Notes: generated by a model from the sequence alone, not told the origin. A stretch of DNA of 64,000 nt from an uncultured Pelagibacteraceae bacterium (GCA_902577765.1 CACHAK010000003.1:58683-122682), one strand, 5' to 3'; counted from the stretch's first letter, positions 9,066-19,100 are shown. Numbers and translations are program-made.

Positions 9066-9086
9066 GGTCAAATATCAATATATATT

Positions 9087-11012
9087 ATGGCAAAAGTTAT
9101 AGGAATAGATTTAGGAACCACAAATAGTTGTATTTCAATTATGGATGGCAAAGATCCAAAGGTTATTGAGAATGCGGAGGGATCACGTACAACACCCTCA
9201 ATTATAAGCTTTGGTAGTGACGAGGAGAAGTTGGTTGGTCAACCTGCAAAAAGACAAGGGGTCACTAATCCTGAAAACACATTTTTTGCAATTAAGAGAC
9301 TAATTGGTAGATCTTTCGAGGACCCAATGGTCAAAAAAGATGCCGACATGGTACCTTTTAAAATCATTAAATCTGAAAATGGAGACGCTTGGGTAGAGTC
9401 TGGATCTGAAAAGTATTCACCTTCTCAAATTTCAGCATTTGTACTTCAAAAATTAAAAGAAGATGCAGAGAGATATTTGGGAGAAAAGGTTGATAAGGCT
9501 GTTATTACTGTCCCTGCTTACTTTAACGATGCTCAGAGACAAGCTACTAAAGATGCCGGTAAAATAGCTGGACTTGAAGTTGAAAGGATTGTCAATGAGC
9601 CAACTGCGGCCGCATTGGCATATGGTCTTGATAAGAAAGACGGCAAAACAATTGCTGTGTATGATTTAGGCGGTGGTACTTTCGATATTTCAATTCTAGA
9701 AATTGGCGATGGAGTTTTTGAGGTAAAATCAACAAACGGGGACACATTTTTAGGTGGAGAGGATTTTGATACTCGTCTTTTAAATTACCTTGCTGAAGAA
9801 TTTAAGAAAGAAAATAATATTGACCTTACTCAAGACAAGTTAGCACTTCAAAGGTTAAAAGAGTCAGCTGAAAAAGCAAAGATAGAATTATCTTCAACCT
9901 CTCAAACAGAAATTAATTTACCATTTATTACAGCTGATCAGTCAGGGCCTAAACATTTAAATATCAAAGTAACAAGAGCAAAGCTTGAAACACTTGTTGA
10001 CGATTTAATTGAAAAAACAATCAAACCATGCGACGCAGCTCTCAAGGATGCAGGCTTAAGTGCAGGAGAAATTGATGAGGTGGTTTTAGTTGGTGGAATG
10101 ACTAGAATGCCAAAAGTAATAGAGACTGTAAAAAACTTTTTTGGGAAAGAACCTAATAAAGGGGTTAATCCAGATGAGGTTGTTGCACAGGGCGCAGCAA
10201 TCCAAGCTGGTATTCTTCAAGGTGACGTAAAAGATGTGTTGCTACTTGATGTTACACCTCTATCACTTGGTATTGAAACTCTTGGAGGTGTCTTTACAAA
10301 ATTAATTGATAAAAATACAACAATTCCAACAAAGAAAAGCCAAGTATTTTCAACTGCTGATGACAATCAAACTGCTGTAACAATAAGAGTGTGCCAGGGT
10401 GAGAGAGAAATGGCTGCAGATAATAAATTGCTTGGAAACTTTGACTTAGTTGGCATTCCTCCTGCACCCAGGGGTGTTCCTCAAGTTGAAGTAACATTTG
10501 ATATTGACGCTAATGGAATTGTAAACGTATCAGCAAAGGATAAAGGCACAGGAAAAGAACAACAAATTAAAATACAAGCATCAGGTGGTTTGAGTGAAGA
10601 AGAAATTGACAAAATGGTCAAGGAAGCTGAGGCTAATGCCGAAGCAGATAAGAAAAAGCGAGAAGGCGTTGATGTTAAAAACCAAGCAGACACAATGATA
10701 CACTCTGCTGAAAAAAATTTAAAAGAATTTGGTGATAAGGTCTCCGAGCAAGAAAAGAATGCAATTGAAAACGATATTAAGGCTTTAAAGGAAGCTGTTG
10801 CTTCAGATAACACCGATAAGATTAAAAGTGGACTTGAAGCATTAACTCAGTCATCTATGAAATTAGGTGAAGCAATGTATAAGGCTCAACAACAAGATGC
10901 TCCTAATCCAAACGAGCAGTCTGACAATACAGATGGTGCATCTAACCAAAAAAATGAGAAAGTTGTTGATGCTGAATTCGAGGAAGTCAAAGAAGATAAT
11001 AAGCAATCGTAA
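9087..11012 (+). CDS. dnaK: Molecular chaperone DnaK (Hsp70)
   Basis: The ATP-driven Hsp70 chaperone, 641 residues. The nucleotide-binding domain runs from the phosphate-1 loop [10 protein letters not shown] (5-14) through [11 protein letters not shown] near 193 and [10 protein letters not shown] near 334. The substrate domain begins after the [13 protein letters not shown] linker, and the lid extends to the acidic tail [12 protein letters not shown]. It works with the adjacent GrpE and DnaJ. Regulation is probably by the heat-shock sigma factor, judging from the upstream promoter and the absence of CIRCE and hrcA. Confidence 0.98.
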   Translation: MAKVIGIDLGTTNSCISIMDGKDPKVIENAEGSRTTPSIISFGSDEEKLVGQPAKRQGVTNPENTFFAIKRLIGRSFEDPMVKKDADMVPFKIIKSENGDAWVESGSEKYSPSQISAFVLQKLKEDAERYLGEKVDKAVITVPAYFNDAQRQATKDAGKIAGLEVERIVNEPTAAALAYGLDKKDGKTIAVYDLGGGTFDISILEIGDGVFEVKSTNGDTFLGGEDFDTRLLNYLAEEFKKENNIDLTQDKLALQRLKESAEKAKIELSSTSQTEINLPFITADQSGPKHLNIKVTRAKLETLVDDLIEKTIKPCDAALKDAGLSAGEIDEVVLVGGMTRMPKVIETVKNFFGKEPNKGVNPDEVVAQGAAIQAGILQGDVKDVLLLDVTPLSLGIETLGGVFTKLIDKNTTIPTKKSQVFSTADDNQTAVTIRVCQGEREMAADNKLLGNFDLVGIPPAPRGVPQVEVTFDIDANGIVNVSAKDKGTGKEQQIKIQASGGLSEEEIDKMVKEAEANAEADKKKREGVDVKNQADTMIHSAEKNLKEFGDKVSEQEKNAIENDIKALKEAVASDNTDKIKSGLEALTQSSMKLGEAMYKAQQQDAPNPNEQSDNTDGASNQKNEKVVDAEFEEVKEDNKQS

Positions 11013-11024
11013 GCAGGTAAGCTT

Positions 11025-12161
11025 ATGTCAAAAAGAGACTATTATGAAGTTCTTGGTGTTTCCAAGTCAGCCGATGATGCTGAGATCAAAAAAGCCTATA
11101 GAAAATTAGCAATGAAATATCACCCTGATCGTAATCAGGGCGATGCAGATGCAGAAGTCAAGTTCAAAGAGGCCAGTGAAGCCTACGCCATACTTCATGA
11201 TAAAGAAAAACGATCAGCTTACGACCAGTTTGGTCATGCGGCGGTTGATGGTAATGCAGGTCAGGGCGGTTTTGGTTTTGATTTTAATTCATCAGCTTTC
11301 CAAGATATTTTTGAAGACTTTTTTGGAGACTCATCTTTTTTTGGTGGTGGAGGAAATCGTAGAAGAAAATCAAACAATCGTGGCTCAGACTTAAGATATG
11401 ATATTACTGTTAGTCTTGAAGAAGCTTTTAATGGAAAAAAATTTAAAGTAAAGATTCCAACTCAAGTTCAATGCGATTCTTGTTCAGGTTCTGGTGCATC
11501 TCCAGGAAGCCAACCGGTAACTTGTCAAACATGTGGTGGAAGAGGACAAATTCGCTCGCAGCAGGGTTTTTTTTCAATTCAACAAACTTGTCCAACTTGT
11601 CAAGGAAGTGGTTCAACTATTTCAGATCCATGCAGGAAGTGCGGTGGATCTGGCAGAATGCAGAAAACAAAAAGTTTGATGGTGAAAATACCAAAAGGCG
11701 TTGATGATGGCTCTAGAATAAGACTGTCTGGAGAAGGTGAAGCGGGTCTGAACGGCGGACAGCAGGGAGACTTATATATATTTGTAAATGTAAATGAGCA
11801 CGAAATATTTGCTCGTGAAAATGAAAACTTATTTGCTGAAGTGCCTGTTTCCATGGTCGATGCAGCTGTTGGCGGGGCTATTGACATACCAACAATAGAC
11901 GGAGGTAAAGCAAGGCTTAAAATACCCCAAGGAACTCAATCTGGTGACCAATTCAGGCTTAAATCAAAGGGAATGCCCAATGTTCGAAACGGTTATTTAG
12001 GAGATTTGTATATTCAGGCAAAAGTTGAAACACCAGTAAATTTAAATAAGAAGCAAATTGAGATATTGAAATCCTTTCAAGAAACCAGTGATCAAAATGA
12101 TAGTCCTTTAGCCTCAGCATTTTTTAAAAAAGCTAGGGATTTTTGGAAAACTAAAGCTTAA
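11025..12161 (+). CDS. dnaJ: Co-chaperone DnaJ (Hsp40, class A)
   Basis: DnaJ delivers unfolded clients to DnaK and stimulates its ATPase. The 378-residue protein has a J domain with HPD at residues 33-35, a Gly/Phe-rich linker (about 75-115) and a zinc-binding region with four CxxCxGxG-type repeats ([32 protein letters not shown]). The C-terminal client-binding domains follow. It starts 12 bases after dnaK, with an AGGT-type ribosome site, so the two are almost certainly co-transcribed. Confidence 0.97.
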   Translation: MSKRDYYEVLGVSKSADDAEIKKAYRKLAMKYHPDRNQGDADAEVKFKEASEAYAILHDKEKRSAYDQFGHAAVDGNAGQGGFGFDFNSSAFQDIFEDFFGDSSFFGGGGNRRRKSNNRGSDLRYDITVSLEEAFNGKKFKVKIPTQVQCDSCSGSGASPGSQPVTCQTCGGRGQIRSQQGFFSIQQTCPTCQGSGSTISDPCRKCGGSGRMQKTKSLMVKIPKGVDDGSRIRLSGEGEAGLNGGQQGDLYIFVNVNEHEIFARENENLFAEVPVSMVDAAVGGAIDIPTIDGGKARLKIPQGTQSGDQFRLKSKGMPNVRNGYLGDLYIQAKVETPVNLNKKQIEILKSFQETSDQNDSPLASAFFKKARDFWKTKA

Positions 12162-12200
12162 AAAACTTACTTTTTCAATTATTTCTATTATCTTAAATTG

Positions 12201-13010
12201 ATGAAAAAAATAAAAGTTGTCATAACCGGCGTAACCGGACGCATGGGAATGCAAATCGCTAAAAGAGTTTTGAGAGATAAGTCACTTATTTTGTATGGCG
12301 CAACAGAAAGAAACGGACATAAAGCTATTGGTAAAGATTTGGGACGATTACTTAAAACAAAAGAATTAAAAATTAAAGTCACCGATAATATAATTCCATT
12401 ATTTGCTAAAACTGACGCTGTTATCGACTTCACAACTCCTGAGGCAACTATGGTGCATACAAAATATGCAGCTCAAGCAAGAATAATACATATAATTGGA
12501 ACTACAGGTTTTAATAGTTCACAGTTAAAAAAAATTAAACTCGCTGCGCAGCATGCAACGATCATAAAATCAGGTAATATGAGTTTAGGTATAAACCTGA
12601 TAAATAAATTAATTAAAATAAGTTCAACAAGTTTAAGAAATGATTTTGACATGATCATAAACGAAACCCATCATCGACATAAGATTGACGCACCTTCAGG
12701 CACTGCAGTAATGATGGGGCAGGCTGCTGCGGAGGGTAAAAATAAAAATTTTGAAAATATAAAAAAAATCTCTCGTCTAAACACAAAAGCTAGAAGCGCT
12801 AAAGATAAAATTGTAGTCTCGTCCTTTCGCAAAGGTGAAGTAATTGGTGATCACGAAATTATTTTTTCGAGTAAGGATGAGGATATAATTATTAAGCACA
12901 AAGCAAAAGATAGGGGTATTTTTGCTAACGGAGCAATACAGGCTGTGAAATGGGGCATGAATAAAAAACCTGGCCTATTTGAAATGTCGGATGTCCTAAA
13001 TATTAAATAA
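12201..13010 (+). CDS. dapB: 4-hydroxy-tetrahydrodipicolinate reductase
   Basis: It reduces hydroxy-tetrahydrodipicolinate in the lysine and diaminopimelate pathway, which also supplies peptidoglycan. The 269-residue protein has the Rossmann motif VTGVTGRMG near 9, GTTGF near 101, the catalytic ETHHRHKIDAPSGTA near 155 and SFRKGEVIGDH near 212. I chose the ATG at 12201 over an in-frame TTG one codon earlier. The dnaJ-dapB order and the nth gene 16 bases downstream suggest a single transcript. Confidence 0.95.
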   Translation: MKKIKVVITGVTGRMGMQIAKRVLRDKSLILYGATERNGHKAIGKDLGRLLKTKELKIKVTDNIIPLFAKTDAVIDFTTPEATMVHTKYAAQARIIHIIGTTGFNSSQLKKIKLAAQHATIIKSGNMSLGINLINKLIKISSTSLRNDFDMIINETHHRHKIDAPSGTAVMMGQAAAEGKNKNFENIKKISRLNTKARSAKDKIVVSSFRKGEVIGDHEIIFSSKDEDIIIKHKAKDRGIFANGAIQAVKWGMNKKPGLFEMSDVLNIK

Positions 13011-13026
13011 TTTAAAAAGTAACGTA

Positions 13027-13680
13027 ATGTTGAGAGCTGATAAGGCAAAAAAAATTATAAGTATATTAAATAAAATTTATCCCAAAACTCCAATTCCGCT
13101 AAATCATAAAAATAACTTTGAATTATTAATTTCTGTTCTTCTAAGTGCGCAATGTACAGATAAAAGAGTCAATGAAGTAACTCCTTTGCTTTTTAAGAAA
13201 GCAAATAATCCTGCTAAAATGGAGAAACTGTCAGTCAAAACCATTTATAATATTATTAGACCCTGTGGTCTTGCGCCACAAAAATCAAAGGCTATCTCAA
13301 AGCTATCAAAAATATTAATGAAAAATTATGATGGTGAGGTTCCAGAAACCTTTGAAGATCTAGAGGCACTTCCTGGAGTAGGACATAAAACAGCCAGTGT
13401 TGTAATGTCACAAGGTTTTGGTCACCCAGCATTTCCTGTTGATACTCATATTCATCGACTTGCCCAAAGATGGGGGTTAACAAATGGCAAAAGTGTAAAG
13501 CAAACCGAACATGATTTAAAAAAAATTTTTCCTGAAAAACTATGGAACAAGTTACATTTGCAAATAATATTTTATGGACGGGAGTATTGTGAAGCTCGAA
13601 GTTGTTTTGGAATCGGGTGTAAAATATGTAAGACTTGTTATCCAAATAGAAAAAAGCCTATTAAAACAAAAAAGGCATAG
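13027..13680 (+). CDS. nth: Endonuclease III (DNA glycosylase/AP lyase)
   Basis: A base-excision repair enzyme for oxidised pyrimidines. The 217-residue protein has LLSAQCTDKRVN near 38, the helix-hairpin-helix LPGVGHKTA near 115 (catalytic Lys) and the catalytic Asp in PVDTHIHR near 138. The C-terminal iron-sulfur loop is unusual. It holds five cysteines (188, 193, 198, 201, 204) rather than the C-X6-C-X2-C-X5-C pattern of E. coli, although the first-to-last distance of 16 is kept. A [4Fe-4S] cluster with shifted ligands is likely. Confidence 0.93.
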   Translation: MLRADKAKKIISILNKIYPKTPIPLNHKNNFELLISVLLSAQCTDKRVNEVTPLLFKKANNPAKMEKLSVKTIYNIIRPCGLAPQKSKAISKLSKILMKNYDGEVPETFEDLEALPGVGHKTASVVMSQGFGHPAFPVDTHIHRLAQRWGLTNGKSVKQTEHDLKKIFPEKLWNKLHLQIIFYGREYCEARSCFGIGCKICKTCYPNRKKPIKTKKA

Positions 13681-13739
13681 TTGGTTATAAAAATAAAACA
13701 CCTTTAACTGTCTATTGTTTGCTGATAACTTTATTCATT

Positions 13740-14471
13740 ATGATTAATAAAGAAGTAGCACTAGTTATCGGCGCGGGTGACAGCCTTGGTTCTGCAGTAG
13801 CAAGAATATTCGCACAAAATAACTTCATTACTGTAGTTGCTAGAAGGAACGGGGATCAATTATCGCCACTAAAAGAAGAAATAGAAAAAAATGGCGGAGA
13901 GTGTTTCGCGTTTAGTTTAGACGCAAGAAAAGAAGAAGATGTTATTAATTTCATTAATAAAATAGAAACAGAGATTGGTGAAATTAATGTAGCTGTTTAC
14001 AACATTGGAGCCAACATTCGTTTCAACATATTAGAAACAACCTCAAAAAAATATTATAAAGTATGGGAAATGGCAACCTTTGGCGCTTTTTTAATGGGAA
14101 GGGAAGTAACAAGAAAAATGGTACCAAGAAAAAAAGGGACAATCATATTTACCGGTGCGACAGCAAGTATAAGAGGTAAAGAGGGTTTTGCTGCATTCTC
14201 AGGTGCTAAACAAGCTAAAAGAGCTCTAGCACAAAGTATGGCAAAAGAATTAGCGCCAAAAGGTATTCATGTGGCTCATGTTATTGTTGATGGAGCAATT
14301 GATACACCGTGGGTGAATAAGCTTTTTCCTGAGTATGTCAAAGAAAAGAAAAAAATTGATGGCCTAATGAAGCCAGATGATATTGCACAAAACTACTTGA
14401 TGATACATAATCAACCGAAAAATGCGTGGACGTTTGAGTTAGATCTGCGCCCTTGGGTGGAAACGTGGTGA
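13740..14471 (+). CDS. Short-chain dehydrogenase/reductase with Phe in place of the catalytic Tyr
   Basis: A 243-residue Rossmann-fold protein with the cofactor motif GAGDSLG (11-17), a YNIG motif (87-90) in place of NNAG and FTGATAS near 137. The catalytic YxxxK position reads F153-SGA-K157. Phe here is known in one SDR subgroup but argues against ordinary alcohol or ketone chemistry. The frame is open from an upstream TTG at 13719; the ATG at 13740 starts directly at the beta strand of the nucleotide fold. The stop overlaps the next gene's GTG. The substrate is unknown. Confidence 0.8.
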   Translation: MINKEVALVIGAGDSLGSAVARIFAQNNFITVVARRNGDQLSPLKEEIEKNGGECFAFSLDARKEEDVINFINKIETEIGEINVAVYNIGANIRFNILETTSKKYYKVWEMATFGAFLMGREVTRKMVPRKKGTIIFTGATASIRGKEGFAAFSGAKQAKRALAQSMAKELAPKGIHVAHVIVDGAIDTPWVNKLFPEYVKEKKKIDGLMKPDDIAQNYLMIHNQPKNAWTFELDLRPWVETW

Positions 14472-15418
14472 ATCAAGAATTTGACATTGTAGGTATAGGT
14501 AATGCAATTGTAGATGTAATCACCGATGTCGATGATGAATTTATAAATCAACAAGAACTTAGAAAAGGGCTTATGTCACTTGTAGATTTAGATACTATTA
14601 AATTCCTATCAAAAAAAATTGAAATAAAAGCAAATGTCTCTGGAGGCTCAGTCGCAAACTCTATTGTTGCATTAGCTCAAAATAATATCAAAACCGCTTT
14701 TATCGGTAAAGTAGGCGAAGACGAAATTGGAAATTCATTCATTCAGGGTCTTGAAAAAGAAAAGGTTATTTTTGCAAATAAGGCTCAATCAGATGAAAGC
14801 GAAACTGGGAGATGTCTAGTAATGGTAACGCCAGATGCACAAAGAACAATGAGTACATATTTAGGGATTTCTCAAAAGCTAAACTCAAATGATATTAATG
14901 AAGATGTTGTAGCACAGTCAAAAATTACTTATCTTGAGGGATACCTTTGGGATCTTGATGATGCGCAAGAAGCGATTAAAAAAGCAATAAAAATTTCCAA
15001 AGGGGCAGGCAGATTAGTTGCATTTAGTGTATCTGATGTTTTTTGCATTGAACGATTTAGAGAAAGTTTTTTAAATCTAGTTAATAATGAAGCTGACATA
15101 ATTTTTGCAAATGAAGAGGAAATTAAATCTCTCTATCAAAAGGATAGCCTTGATGATTGTCTCAAGATTATAAGTCAGCATGATAAAATATTCGCTATCA
15201 CACTTGGCGAAAAAGGTGCGGTGATTGTTCATAAAGATCAATGTGTTACGATAAAAGCTCAGCAAATTGAAAATTTAGTCGATACTACTGGAGCAGGAGA
15301 TTTATTTGCTGCAGGCTTCTTACTTGGATACATTAATGGTGAAAATTTAGAGCAATGTGGGAATGAGGGTGTAATATTCGCCTCGAAAATAATTCAAATT
15401 TATGGAGCAAGACTATGA
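14468..15418 (+). CDS. PfkB-family sugar kinase, adenosine kinase-like
   Basis: Probably phosphorylates a nucleoside or sugar with ATP. The 316-residue ribokinase-fold protein has GIGNAIVDV near 10, the first PfkB signature around SGGSVANSI near 60 and the second signature DTTGAGDLFAAG near 277, whose last Asp is the catalytic base. The overall pattern (TYLGISQKL, EGYLWD) matches the alphaproteobacterial adenosine kinase group. I chose the GTG at 14468, which overlaps the preceding TGA (GTGA), over the TTG at 14453. Its stop overlaps the following ATG. Confidence 0.8.
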   Translation: MNQEFDIVGIGNAIVDVITDVDDEFINQQELRKGLMSLVDLDTIKFLSKKIEIKANVSGGSVANSIVALAQNNIKTAFIGKVGEDEIGNSFIQGLEKEKVIFANKAQSDESETGRCLVMVTPDAQRTMSTYLGISQKLNSNDINEDVVAQSKITYLEGYLWDLDDAQEAIKKAIKISKGAGRLVAFSVSDVFCIERFRESFLNLVNNEADIIFANEEEIKSLYQKDSLDDCLKIISQHDKIFAITLGEKGAVIVHKDQCVTIKAQQIENLVDTTGAGDLFAAGFLLGYINGENLEQCGNEGVIFASKIIQIYGARL

Positions 15419-16261
15419 GTAAAAAATCTATTATGATCACAGGTGTCTCTACTGGTATTGGACTAGGAACACTCAGTTATTTTGTAAAAAACGGTTTTCA
15501 TGTTTATGGAAGTGTTCGTAATTCAAAAGATGCAAGCAGATTAAAAAAAAATTATAAAGATAATTTTACACCTTTAATTTTTGATGTAACAAAAGAAGCT
15601 CAGCTAAAAAAAGGCAGTCGCATTTTTGAAAAAGGATCTTAAAAATTCGAACCTTCTTGCTTTGGTCAATAACGCAGGTGTAGCAATATCTGGCCCTCTA
15701 TTGCATCAAAAAGTGAAAGATTTTGAAAAACAAATTGATATTAATTTAAATGGCGCATTTAGAGTCATAAAATATTTTGCGCCATTATGTGGAGCAGAAA
15801 AAAATAATAGTTCGAAGAAGGGTGTAATTTTCAATATAAGTTCGATTTCTGGAAAAATTGGTATGCCTGGTGTTGGAGCATATACTGCATCTAAATTTGG
15901 ATTGGAAGGCTTAAGTCATAGTTTAAGAAGAGAGTTGATGAGGTACGGAGTAGATGTAGTGGTTATTGGACCAGGTCCAATAAAAACCGAAATATTTGAT
16001 AAAATTGACAGAAAATTCTTACAAAGCCTTAAAAAAACTGATTATGCAAATGATGCGAAAGGAATACCGAAAAGAATGAAAAACGCTAAGAAGATTGCCT
16101 TTCCGGCTGAAGAAGTGGGAAAATTAGTTTTTAATGCGCTACATAATCCAAACAGAAAAACAAGGTATGCCATTACACCAAGTAGAATGATGTACTGGAC
16201 TCTTCCGATGTTATTGCCTGACAGAATTTTAGATCGGTTAATCAAAAGTCGATCAGGATGA
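15415..16261 (+). pseudogene. Short-chain dehydrogenase broken by a +1 frameshift at an A7 run
   Basis: Two adjacent frames together make one SDR of about 280 residues. The first (from ATG 15415) holds the cofactor motif TGVSTGIG and ends at 15642. The second continues with LVNNAGVA, ISSISGK and the catalytic YTASK, ending at 16261. Removing one A from the seven-A run at 15606-15612 joins them smoothly (L-K-K-A-V-A-F-L). The rest of the sequence looks intact and under selection. So this may be a sequencing or assembly error, a very recent mutation, or expression through slippage at the A-run. The start overlaps the kinase stop (ATGA). Confidence 0.8.
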
Positions 16262-17236
16262 TTGTAAAATTTTATTTACTTTATTAATAACATCATTCGG
16301 CGATATCAAATTAACATTACTGCCTCCAAAATCTACCGATGATATAAAATGAATATTATCAAATTGATCGTTTAAAAACTTAACAGCACTTGTCGGTCCA
16401 CAAATTTTTAACAGTGGACATAAATTTGTTGATAGCATTTGACCTGTTCCACTATCATTTGCAATTGCTATATCAAGAAATTTTGTAGTACCCATAACTA
16501 CTTCTAACCCGAGATAATTTTTCAAAGTTTCTTCTGGAAATATTGGCTTTTTTATTTGTTTAATTATTTCTTTTTTCATATGCGTTTCCTGTGGACCTAA
16601 AAAATAAACAATATTAAACCCTTTATCTTCAAAATATTTTGCTACACTCATATAGTTTTCAAATGACCAAACTCTTTTTGGGGTATTAGAACCGGGTGAT
16701 ATTCCTAAATATTTTTTGTTTGCAGAAAATATTTTTTTTAATTCATTAATAATTTCTTTTGGGATTGTGATGTGGCTTTTTTTACTGTCTTTAAACGTAG
16801 AGACTAAATCAAGCATTTCAATTATGCTTTGAATATAAAATTTTCTTTTTTTAGAAATATGATTGGGTTTGATATCAGAAAAAAACCAGTTAGCTGAGGA
16901 TGATATAAATTTTTTATTTTTAATTCTACGAAGTGCCATTGTTCTAATCACGGTCTTCTGAGTATCAATAATTATATCAAAATTCTCAGACTCTAAGTCG
17001 TACATTGGCGAAATTTTTTTCCAGAAGAAAGGGTTAAGATTTGCTTTTTCCCAAACTTTATCAATATAATTAGAAGTATATTTTTTTAACCTTGCATTGT
17101 ATTCAGTATATATCTTATCTGTCATCCAATGTATTTCAAAATCAGGAAACCTGTTTTTTAATTGATTTACAATTTGAAGCTTTAATATTCCATCACCTAT
17201 TTGCTCTCCATTACTAAAGATCAATACTTTTTTCAT
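16253..17236 (-). CDS. Glycosyltransferase family 9 (heptosyltransferase-like)
   Basis: A 327-residue GT9 enzyme, a family that adds ADP-heptose or related sugars to the LPS core. Visible elements are the N-terminal FSNGEQIGDGI near 7, the C-terminal donor-binding region LGISPGSNTPKRVW near 197, YFLGPQE near 231 and ANDSGTGQML near 280. There is no signal peptide, and it would act on the cytosolic face of the inner membrane. It converges with the frameshifted SDR with a nine-base overlap. The acceptor and the exact sugar cannot be inferred. Confidence 0.82.
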   Translation of the reverse strand: MKKVLIFSNGEQIGDGILKLQIVNQLKNRFPDFEIHWMTDKIYTEYNARLKKYTSNYIDKVWEKANLNPFFWKKISPMYDLESENFDIIIDTQKTVIRTMALRRIKNKKFISSSANWFFSDIKPNHISKKRKFYIQSIIEMLDLVSTFKDSKKSHITIPKEIINELKKIFSANKKYLGISPGSNTPKRVWSFENYMSVAKYFEDKGFNIVYFLGPQETHMKKEIIKQIKKPIFPEETLKNYLGLEVVMGTTKFLDIAIANDSGTGQMLSTNLCPLLKICGPTSAVKFLNDQFDNIHFISSVDFGGSNVNLISPNDVINKVNKILQSS

Positions 17237-17246
17237 GATGAAATTA

Positions 17247-18254
17247 TTAATTTGGTTCAGATATTTTAATTATTAATTTGCCCTCATTTTCACCAGAAAA
17301 TAATTTTTTAATTGCACTACCTGCATTTTCGATACCTGGAATGATATGATTTTTGTATTTGATTTTATCTTCTTTAAGCCATTGAGTTATATCTTGATAT
17401 GCCTCCATATATCTTTTGAAATAGTCAAAAACAATAAAGCCTTTTAGTTTTATTCTTTTTATAAGCAAATTTCCCCATGCTGGACCAGGTACAACTGACT
17501 CAGCATTGTATCCTGAAATCAGACCACAAAGGCTTATTCGACCGTTGATATTCATGCGAGTCAAGACTGCCTCAGTAATACTACCACCTACATTTTCAAA
17601 ATATATGTCAATACCATCAGGACAGGTTTCTTTTAATTTTTGTCTAAGATTTTCAGACTTATAATTAATAGCAGAATCAATTCCCAATTCATCTACAAGC
17701 CATTTACATTTTGTATCTGAGCCTGCAATCCCTATTACTCGACAGTCTTTAATTTTTCCTATTTGACATACAATTGATCCAACGGCGCCAGCTGCTGCAG
17801 AAACAACTAAGGTTTCGCCAGGTTGTGGATCAGTAATATCAAGCAAACCAAAGTAAGCTGTAAGGCCAGTCATTCCTAAAATACTCATGTAACAATCAAG
17901 AGGAAAACCAGTTCCTTGAGGAATTTGCCTTACTCCTTTCCCATCACTTACACAGTATTGCTGCCATCCACCCATACAGTTCACAATTTCACCTTTTTTA
18001 AATTTTTCATTTTTACTCTCTTCGATTATGCCTATTGTACCACCTCTCATGGTGTCTCCAGTTTGCATCGCATCAACATAAGATTTTTGTCCACTCATCC
18101 ACCCGCGGTTTGCAGGATCTAAAGAGAGGTATATGTTTCTTATTAAAATTTGACTATCTAAAATACTGGGAACTTCATTTTCTTCCAAAACTAAGTCCCC
18201 TTCACTAATTTCACCAACTGGAAATTTTTTTAAAATCCATTGTTTATTTTTCAT
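17247..18254 (-). CDS. NADP-dependent zinc-free oxidoreductase (MDR superfamily, CurA/LTB4DH-like)
   Basis: A 335-residue medium-chain reductase without the zinc cysteines of alcohol dehydrogenases. The N-terminal YLSLDPANRGWM is typical of the CurA/leukotriene B4 dehydrogenase group, which reduces activated double bonds. The cofactor motif is SAAAGAVGSIVCQIGK near 154, with YFENVGG near 220 also typical. The ATG overlaps the end of the thioesterase gene by 11 bases, so they are likely co-transcribed. The physiological substrate is unknown. Confidence 0.87.
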   Translation of the reverse strand: MKNKQWILKKFPVGEISEGDLVLEENEVPSILDSQILIRNIYLSLDPANRGWMSGQKSYVDAMQTGDTMRGGTIGIIEESKNEKFKKGEIVNCMGGWQQYCVSDGKGVRQIPQGTGFPLDCYMSILGMTGLTAYFGLLDITDPQPGETLVVSAAAGAVGSIVCQIGKIKDCRVIGIAGSDTKCKWLVDELGIDSAINYKSENLRQKLKETCPDGIDIYFENVGGSITEAVLTRMNINGRISLCGLISGYNAESVVPGPAWGNLLIKRIKLKGFIVFDYFKRYMEAYQDITQWLKEDKIKYKNHIIPGIENAGSAIKKLFSGENEGKLIIKISEPN

Positions 18255-18705
18255 TATTATCTCCGATCATTTTTTTAAAATTTACCTGAGGCATATCAAC
18301 ACTTACACAAGTTGATGTTGAGGTAACAACAATCCTATTGTTTTGCTCCAATCTACCCTCCAAGAATACAATATTTTTTCCAGATTTCACCACTCGCCCA
18401 TATCCAATAACTTTCCCCGGTTTAGTTGGATACAAAAAATTTGTTTTCAATTCTATTGTTGGTGGTCTTTTTTTGAAATGATTTTGAAATATAAAAGCTA
18501 ACGCAGTTGCATCATCTACCATCCCACTAACAATACCTCCTTGGACGTCACCTGCAGGATTGCAATATTTTTTATCAATATCAAACTCAACTTTGATATT
18601 GCCAGCTGTGGTATCAGCTTCAAGAACAGTCATATTAAAAAGATCGAATAATTTATTCTTATTAAACAGCTTGATGAGTTCAGCATCTGAGATTTTTTCA
18701 GTCAT
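18244..18705 (-). CDS. PaaI-family (hotdog) thioesterase
   Basis: A 153-residue single-hotdog protein. The family signature NPAGDVQGGIVSGMVDDATALAF spans about residues 48-70 and includes the catalytic acidic residue after the GG turn. It likely hydrolyses an acyl- or aryl-CoA in the cytosol. It overlaps the downstream oxidoreductase gene and starts five bases after hinT, so all appear to share one transcript. Substrate specificity cannot be read. Confidence 0.85.
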   Translation of the reverse strand: MTEKISDAELIKLFNKNKLFDLFNMTVLEADTTAGNIKVEFDIDKKYCNPAGDVQGGIVSGMVDDATALAFIFQNHFKKRPPTIELKTNFLYPTKPGKVIGYGRVVKSGKNIVFLEGRLEQNNRIVVTSTSTCVSVDMPQVNFKKMIGDNNEK

Positions 18706-18710
18706 ATTGA

Positions 18711-19100
18711 TTATTCGTATTCAGGTTTTTCAGGAAATACCATTGGTCCCAATGGTCTTCCCGCGAGTAAATGAAAGTGTAAGTGAGGTACTTCTTGATG
18801 CGCATCCTTACCAGCATTTGCGATGAGCCTGTATCCTCCTCCTCCAGCTTTTTCACTGATACCCAACATATCTGCTACGTTTGAAATAGCCCGGTTAAAA
18901 CCAACTATTTCTTCGTCCGAAGCATTTGCACTAAAATCATTTATGTCTATGTATTCCCCTTTTGGAATTACTAAGGCATGTGAAGGAGCTTGCGGACGAA
19001 TATCTTTGAATGACAGAACATATTCATCCTCATAAATTTTATCACAAGGGATTTCACCTCTTAAAATCTTAGCAAAAATATTTTCCTTATCATATGACAT
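18711..19100 (-). CDS. HIT-family purine nucleoside phosphoramidase (HinT)
   Basis: A 129-residue HIT protein that hydrolyses AMP-linked phosphoramidates. The histidine triad HLHFH is at residues 106-110 followed by LLAGRPLGPM. N-terminal features are IFAKILRGEIPCDKIYED (about 8-25) and the FKDIRPQAPSH segment. Its ATG overlaps the hisE stop by one base (TAATG). hisE-hinT pairing is frequent in alphaproteobacteria. Confidence 0.94.
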   Translation of the reverse strand: MSYDKENIFAKILRGEIPCDKIYEDEYVLSFKDIRPQAPSHALVIPKGEYIDINDFSANASDEEIVGFNRAISNVADMLGISEKAGGGGYRLIANAGKDAHQEVPHLHFHLLAGRPLGPMVFPEKPEYE

